Source: Oscillospiraceae bacterium (GTDB taxonomy: Bacteria > Bacillota > Clostridia > Oscillospirales > Oscillospiraceae). Taken from it: a DNA stretch of 34,917 nt. This document shows positions 30,407-34,917 of this stretch, piece by piece. The first letter of the stretch is position 1, and the number at the start of each line of letters is the position of its first letter. The position numbers and the translations under genes were made by a program. Where the stretch lies: assembly GCA_017521485.1 (NCBI GenBank), contig JAFXCL010000018.1, positions 1 to 34,917 on the forward strand, written 5' to 3'. Under the pieces are notes generated by a model that saw nothing but the letters and a program-made list of their open reading frames with translations, did no database searches and was not told the DNA's origin.

Positions 30407-33319
30407 TTATACTGTAACAGTAAAGTCCTGTTCGTGTGCCAGAGCACCGTTAAAATATATGCTGATGGTGTAGCTTCCTGCGGTATCCGGCATATTGGGA
30501 AGATCCAGCTTGCAGTAGCCTGAGCCGTTCCACATTTGTGTCCATGGGAGCGTCTCACCGGAAACGCTGACAGGCTTTCCACTGGCATCGCGGATCACAT
30601 AGGAAATGGTTGTTGCAGAATTGTCTCTTCTGCTGGTAGCACTTGTACCGAGACGCACAATAAAGCAAGCCTTCTGACCGACGGAGAATTTTGTGGAATG
30701 TTCTGCGTTAGAATATCTGCCGTTAGCCCAGTCCAGGGCGTAGCACATATTGAAATTGAGATTTGAACGGGTAACACGCTGAGAGGAGTAGGTACCTGTA
30801 AAATCAACAGCTTCTGGAACTACACAGCGGATAACACCACCGAGAAGTGCGTCTCCACTGGTGTCCTGCAGTGAGAAGTTATAGGTGCAGCCGGGGATCA
30901 CAGGGGCGATCCTGGCGTTGTTTTTGGTGCAGGCAATAGAACCCTTAATGTCAGATCCCTCGATTTGATATTGCAGAACCCAGCCGTTCTGGGGAATATC
31001 AGTGCTAGTGTTCCAGCTCAGACTGATACCGGTACAATCTGCACTGTCAGCTTTCAGATCGGTGACGGTTACGGAATTTTCAGGAACATAGAACCGTTGG
31101 CTTACGCTCATACCGGCAGCAATCACTTCCACTGTAAAGCTTTCTGTATGGTTCAGGTTCTCGAAAACAGCAGTGGTTTCCGGAGTGATGATCGTCTTGT
31201 TATAATTATCGTTGTAGCAGCGGACGGTCCAGCTTTCGATGGTTTTGTCCGCAGGGGCGGACCAGGTAGCTGTCAGTGTGTTGTTAACACATCCGGTTAC
31301 CATAAGATTCTCTGCAAATACAAGCTCGCTGGCAGTATAGGTGATCTGCTCAATGCCGGTCAGATAAAGATCGTCATCTGCAATCAGTGTGAAGGTGTAT
31401 TCCTTGCCCACGGTCAGCCCTGTCAGGGTGACTGTGTGCGCAGAGAAAGTAGCAGTTTGCTCTTCTTCATCATCAGCAGAATAGATAACGGTCCAGTTTT
31501 CTGCATCCTTACCGTCCACGGTAAAGCTGAGAATTACACTGCCGTCTTCAGAACCGGTCACAGCACTAAATTGCACGATCGAAGTCTGAACAGGGGTGGA
31601 GTAGGATGCGGAGGTTTGTCCAGTCAGCTTGTGGAAGCCTTCGATCTGAACATAGATGTTATATCCGGTGTCGGGAATCAGATTGGTAAAGACAGCCTTG
31701 CCATTAGATACGGGCGCAGGGATCTGATTGCCGTATGCATCAGAGCAAATAACGGTAAGCTTGCTTTCATCAATCACGGAAGTGACAAAGACTGTCAGAC
31801 TATCTTCACTGCCGCTGACAACAACCGATTCGATGGGCTGGAGATAATAGTTAATATAGTAATATACACCGCCTGCCAAAAGGGTAAGGAGCAATACCAC
31901 CGGAATAAAAATACGAAGCCATCTTCCGGATTGCTTTTTCTTGGTTTCCGGAGCCTCCGCTGTATCATCTTCAACTTCTTCAGAAGCGGAAGCCTCTTCC
32001 TCCAGCAACTCTTCAGAGGTTTCTTCTGTCGGCTCTTCGTTGATTTCTTCGGAGATATCTTCTTCCGGCAGTACCGGGTCAGGAACGGTAATTTCCACAG
32101 GCTCCGGTGCTACTACGGGGTCGGGAACAGACAGCTCTGCCAGCTCGTCAGCTTGCGCAAGGATTTGAGTAGCTTCATCCGAAAGGACTTCGTAGGATAT
32201 CTCCTCACCGGATTGCTCAAGCTCACTCTCATCAAATTCAAGGCTTTCCAGGAAAGATAGGTTTCCTTCCGGATCTTCGTGGTAAACAGATTCCTCCTCA
32301 GCCACCGTTTCTTCCGGTTGGGAGAGTGTATCAGTCTCAACAGCATCTGCTTCAATAGCTTCCACTTCAGGCTGGTCGGGTTCCTCTTCAGCTTCAATTT
32401 CTTCTATTACAGGAGTGGGCGGAACGATGGGTGTGTCGTTTGCACCGTTTCGTTGCATATAGCCAACCAGTGCCTGACCCATTTGGATGGGGTCTTGCCA
32501 CCTGTCCTCCGGATTGGGCGCGCAGGCTTTGAGAATGATCTCGGACATTTCATAGTCGGCAAACATGGGAGGGGCAAAAGCTTCGTCCGGCGGTGTTGTG
32601 CCGGTGAAAGGCAGCTCGCCGTTGTTGTATGCCTGATAGAGGATCAGACCCAATGCATACACATCAATACGATCGTTTAGAGAAGAGAAAGCATCGGCAA
32701 TTTCCGGAGCGGTGTAGGCACTGCGGTACTTGTCCGGCAGAGAAGCATATTTCAGGGAATCCAGCCGGACAAAGCCAATGTCGCCGATCTTGAACTCCTG
32801 CTCCGGTGTTACGAAAATGTTGTTTGGCTTCAAATCCACACAAAGATAGCCGGAGCGTCTGCAGACAGCCAGTGCAGCGCACAAATCAAGACCAAGATTG
32901 ATAGCACTTAGTTGGGTCATGGGACTGCGGACAAAGTGCTTTGTTAAAGTGCGCCGATAAGGGCTGAGCAGGTAGATATCAAAGCCTGCTTCATCCTCCA
33001 TAGGGACAACCTGTATGTCCTCAAAGGCAACAAAGCCCTCAATTTCAGATAGCTTCTGAAGGGTGTTTACCTCTGCAACAGTTTCATCTGCCAGTGTTTT
33101 AAAGTATGCCAGCGCAGATTCCGTATCCGGATATGCACCGGTCAAAAGCAGGGCTTCCAGCTGTGTTTGGGAAGCCGGAACGGAAATAATTTTAACTATG
33201 TATCTGTCGTCCGTATCGTTTCTCATAGCAGGACAGCAGCGAACACCGTTATGATCGCTGATGGGATCACCCATCGCAAATTGATCGAGCATTGGCGAAA
33301 TCAGTTTCGGTTCTGACAA
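30407..33319 (-). CDS. Membrane Ser/Thr protein kinase with fibronectin-like ectodomain
   Basis: This 970-residue protein has a cytoplasmic eukaryotic-type kinase domain (about 15-290), a strongly acidic linker (about 300-455, rich in Glu), one helix (about 466-492) and a large extracellular part with several beta-sandwich domains of fibronectin type III look (for example TWSAPADKTIESWTVRCYND). Kinase residues present are Lys43 (IVKII), catalytic Asp162 with Lys164 and Asn167 in CVDLKPNNIF, and Asp180 in GDIGFVRL. Departures are CVD for HRD, DIG for DFG and an unclear glycine loop, so activity is likely but not certain. It lacks the PASTA repeats of the usual Clostridia wall kinase PrkC. The TTG start has AAAGGAGG upstream. 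It is divergent from the zinc-ribbon/Big2 gene. No phosphatase lies nearby. Confidence 0.88.
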   Translation of the reverse strand: MSEPKLISPMLDQFAMGDPISDHNGVRCCPAMRNDTDDRYIVKIISVPASQTQLEALLLTGAYPDTESALAYFKTLADETVAEVNTLQKLSEIEGFVAFEDIQVVPMEDEAGFDIYLLSPYRRTLTKHFVRSPMTQLSAINLGLDLCAALAVCRRSGYLCVDLKPNNIFVTPEQEFKIGDIGFVRLDSLKYASLPDKYRSAYTAPEIADAFSSLNDRIDVYALGLILYQAYNNGELPFTGTTPPDEAFAPPMFADYEMSEIILKACAPNPEDRWQDPIQMGQALVGYMQRNGANDTPIVPPTPVIEEIEAEEEPDQPEVEAIEADAVETDTLSQPEETVAEEESVYHEDPEGNLSFLESLEFDESELEQSGEEISYEVLSDEATQILAQADELAELSVPDPVVAPEPVEITVPDPVLPEEDISEEINEEPTEETSEELLEEEASASEEVEDDTAEAPETKKKQSGRWLRIFIPVVLLLTLLAGGVYYYINYYLQPIESVVVSGSEDSLTVFVTSVIDESKLTVICSDAYGNQIPAPVSNGKAVFTNLIPDTGYNIYVQIEGFHKLTGQTSASYSTPVQTSIVQFSAVTGSEDGSVILSFTVDGKDAENWTVIYSADDEEEQTATFSAHTVTLTGLTVGKEYTFTLIADDDLYLTGIEQITYTASELVFAENLMVTGCVNNTLTATWSAPADKTIESWTVRCYNDNYNKTIITPETTAVFENLNHTESFTVEVIAAGMSVSQRFYVPENSVTVTDLKADSADCTGISLSWNTSTDIPQNGWVLQYQIEGSDIKGSIACTKNNARIAPVIPGCTYNFSLQDTSGDALLGGVIRCVVPEAVDFTGTYSSQRVTRSNLNFNMCYALDWANGRYSNAEHSTKFSVGQKACFIVRLGTSATSRRDNSATTISYVIRDASGKPVSVSGETLPWTQMWNGSGYCKLDLPNMPDTAGSYTISIYFNGALAHEQDFTVTV

Positions 33320-33389
33320 GCAAATCGCCTCCTTTTTACATTCCTATATATCATAAAATAAAATTTAAAAAAAAGCAACATCTTTATGG

Positions 33390-33418
33390 TTGTTTTATTC
33401 ATCAGAAAATGCTATAAT
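33390..33418 (+). promoter_or_regulatory. Promoter of the zinc-ribbon/Big2 gene
   Basis: TTGTTT (33390-33395) and TATAAT (33413-33418) are 17 bases apart, 47 bases before the start codon. The minus-strand promoter of the kinase gene must also lie in 33320-33400, where TATGATATAT is the only weak candidate. Confidence 0.7.
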
Positions 33419-33464
33419 TAGCAAAAAGGTGCAATTTACTGTATGCACCGTACAGGAGGTTCAT

Positions 33465-34733
33465 ATGAGTAAGATTATTTGTGAGGTCTGCGGTACTTCT
33501 TATCCCGATACCACAGTGCAGTGCCCCATTTGCGGATGCGTTCGCCCGGGAAATGCACGCAGTGTTGCAGACAGTAAAAAAAGTGAGGACAACGGCGGTT
33601 ATACATATGTCAAAGGCGGCCGCTTTACAAAGGCAAATGTCCGCAAGCGCGGTGCTGCAGTGCAGGCTGCAGCTGCATCCTCCGGCGGAAATGATGGTAA
33701 GAATGAAAACAGAGGCTTGGTGATTACTGCAATCATCCTTTTGATTGCCATTATTGCAGTTGTCAGCTATATTGCTGTCCAGCTGTTTCTGCCCGGTAAT
33801 AGCAGAAATGATGAAACGACACCGAAAAATCCGCTGCCTGTTGAGACAACCGTGCAGACAGAGCCTCCTGTTGTGCCCTGTAAGTCCCTGAAACTGGAAA
33901 CCGATACGATCACACTGGAGAAGCAGGACGCCGCGTGGATGATTTATACCCGCGTGGAGCCTTCCAATACCACCGATGAGATCGTCTTTACCAGCAGCGA
34001 TGAAAATGTAGCAACAGTCACCAACAATGGCAAGGTTGTGGCAGTAGGCGCTGGACAGGCGGTCATTACAGTCACCTGCGGTGATAAAACTGCGGAGTGC
34101 AAAGTGGAATGTGTTTTCGAACTGCCCACAGAGGAAACTACTGTGCCGGAAGAGACAACCCTTCCGGAAGAAGAGTTTGTGCTCAACCGCAAGGATATTA
34201 CTTTCAATAACAAGGGAGATAGCTGGATGCTGTACAGCGGTAGCATCAGCCCCACAAAGATTACATGGACATCGGGCAACGAAGCGGTTGCTAAGATTGA
34301 AAACGGCAAAGTCACAGCAGTTGGTGGCGGTACGACCAAGGTTTATGGTGAATATAACGGCGAAAAGGTTAGCTGTATTATTCGCTGTAACTTTGCAGCA
34401 ACTCCGGATACCGGCGTCAGCGGCAGCGGCGGTGTGTATGAGGACGGCGGCGTTTCCGAGGATGGCGGCAGCACATCCACCGGTGGAAATTATCACCTGA
34501 AAAATCTGGTTGGCAACGATGCTTCTGATGTGACACTGACTGTTGGCAGTGGATTTACCCTCGCGCTTGTGGATGCAAATGGAAACGAAGTCAGCGGTGT
34601 CACCTGGACAGTTAGCGATTCTTCTGTTTGCACTGTTAGCGGTGGTTATGTAGCGGCAGTAAAGTCCGGTATGGTTACAGTCACAGCAACCTATAACGGA
34701 CAGACTTATTCCTGCATTGTCCGAGTATCTTAA
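33465..34733 (+). CDS. Membrane protein with cytoplasmic zinc ribbon and extracellular Big2 domains
   Basis: The 422-residue protein has no signal peptide but starts with a zinc ribbon (Cys6, Cys9, Cys20, Cys23 in CEVCG and CPICG), then a basic and Ala-rich linker, one helix (about 85-109, LVITAIILLIAIIAVVSYIA) and an extracellular part. That part holds two Ig-like Big2 domains with the hallmark patterns FTSSDENVATVTNNGKVVAV and WTSGNEAVAKIENGKVTAVG, a Gly/Ser linker with the doublet YEDGG/SEDGG, and a third domain (VTWTVSDSSVCTVSGGYVAA). Big2 domains are common in surface adhesion and wall proteins. The ATG at 33465 follows AGGAGG. Divergent transcription from the kinase gene suggests shared control. 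The ligand is unknown. Confidence 0.88.
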   Translation: MSKIICEVCGTSYPDTTVQCPICGCVRPGNARSVADSKKSEDNGGYTYVKGGRFTKANVRKRGAAVQAAAASSGGNDGKNENRGLVITAIILLIAIIAVVSYIAVQLFLPGNSRNDETTPKNPLPVETTVQTEPPVVPCKSLKLETDTITLEKQDAAWMIYTRVEPSNTTDEIVFTSSDENVATVTNNGKVVAVGAGQAVITVTCGDKTAECKVECVFELPTEETTVPEETTLPEEEFVLNRKDITFNNKGDSWMLYSGSISPTKITWTSGNEAVAKIENGKVTAVGGGTTKVYGEYNGEKVSCIIRCNFAATPDTGVSGSGGVYEDGGVSEDGGSTSTGGNYHLKNLVGNDASDVTLTVGSGFTLALVDANGNEVSGVTWTVSDSSVCTVSGGYVAAVKSGMVTVTATYNGQTYSCIVRVS

Positions 34734-34742
34734 GCAATATAG

Positions 34743-34781
34743 AAAGCGGCAGAACCGTTTGCTGAGGTTCTGCCGCTTTTT
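34743..34781 (+). terminator. Terminator of the zinc-ribbon/Big2 gene
   Basis: AAAGCGGCAGAACC and GGTTCTGCCGCTTT form a 14-base-pair stem around a nine-base loop, ending in TTTTT. Confidence 0.93.
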
Positions 34782-34801
34782 GTTGGCCTTGCCAAAGTAA
34801 A

Positions 34802-34820
34802 CCCCCTGCTATGCAGGGGG
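34802..34820. repeat. Short GC hairpin near the window end
   Basis: CCCCCTGC and GCAGGGGG pair around TAT, followed by GAAAAATAATAG. Hairpins like this occur at ends of insertion sequences and as free intergenic repeats. The remaining 34821-34917 shows no gene; on the minus strand the longest frame is about 27 codons and is not recognisable. Confidence 0.5.
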
Positions 34821-34917
34821 AAAAATAATAGCTTATAGCGAGGAGTAAAGTAGACAAGAAAAAAGCTCCCCATTATAGTAGAAGTGGTTTGCCGACCACA
34901 CAACTAACATAATGAGG

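Noticed and set aside
30965..32260. Long antisense open frame of 431 codons opposite the kinase gene
   Set aside because: It mirrors the codon bias of the real gene, has no ribosome binding site and gives no protein-like family signal. Several other antisense frames (for example opposite prs and uvrB) were rejected for the same reason.

Overview
The window looks like a piece of a chromosome from an anaerobic, Gram-positive member of the Firmicutes, most likely class Clostridia and perhaps an Oscillospirales-type gut bacterium. The signs are spoIIID, RlmH, DUF1934 (YwiB-like), DUF1653, VanW and luxS-mtnN genes, strong GGAGG-type ribosome binding sites, many TTG/GTG starts, sigma-A promoters with 17-base spacers, and dispersed palindromic intergenic repeats of the kind seen in gut Clostridia. 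Almost all content is ordinary chromosomal housekeeping. No phage, plasmid, CRISPR array or complete insertion sequence is visible. The odd length and the abrupt ends suggest a whole metagenomic contig. This taxonomic reading is an inference from gene content.

Layout: (1) 1-2176, minus strand: a polar amino acid ABC transporter (substrate-binding lipoprotein, permease, truncated ATPase). The ATPase runs at the window edge into what looks like unrelated membrane-transporter sequence. The binding protein appears to be circularly permuted. (2) 2372-5311, plus: cell wall precursor genes murC and ddl plus a DUF1934 gene. (3) 5311-6884: an accessory patch with a CxxC-repeat lipoprotein, a MITE-like repeat and a probable AbrB remnant. 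(4) 6885-13951, minus: prs, pth, mfd and a VanW-domain wall protein. (5) 14021-16906, plus: uvrA. (6) 16943-17989, minus: an orphan soluble histidine kinase. (7) 18115-22090, plus: tightly packed radC, a small unknown protein, a membrane-anchored nuclease and uvrB. (8) 22130-23791, minus: a deacetylase-fold protein that has lost its catalytic motifs, plus a DUF1653 gene. (9) 23884-25137, plus: luxS-mtnN. (10) 25150-26550, minus: an unrecognised exported protein. (11) 26673-27048: tRNA-Leu(GAG) whose 3' end and terminator are duplicated. (12) rsmE and rlmH, convergent. (13) a 34-residue protein convergent with spoIIID, which has a sigma-E-like promoter. (14) an AI-2E/PerM family membrane protein. 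(15) 30407-34733: a membrane protein kinase with a beta-sandwich ectodomain, divergent from a zinc-ribbon/Big2 membrane protein.

How the genes work together: four DNA repair genes (mfd, uvrA, radC, uvrB) lie within about 13 kb. uvrA/uvrB/mfd would supply nucleotide excision repair and its coupling to transcription. murC and ddl feed peptidoglycan synthesis. mtnN and luxS are consecutive steps in S-adenosylhomocysteine recycling. RsmE, RlmH, Pth and the tRNA serve translation. The most unusual items are the permuted binding protein, the disarmed deacetylase-like protein, the kinase/Big2 divergent pair, and the tRNA-derived duplication with a multi-hairpin insert. I did not find a clearly new multi-gene defence or mobile system.
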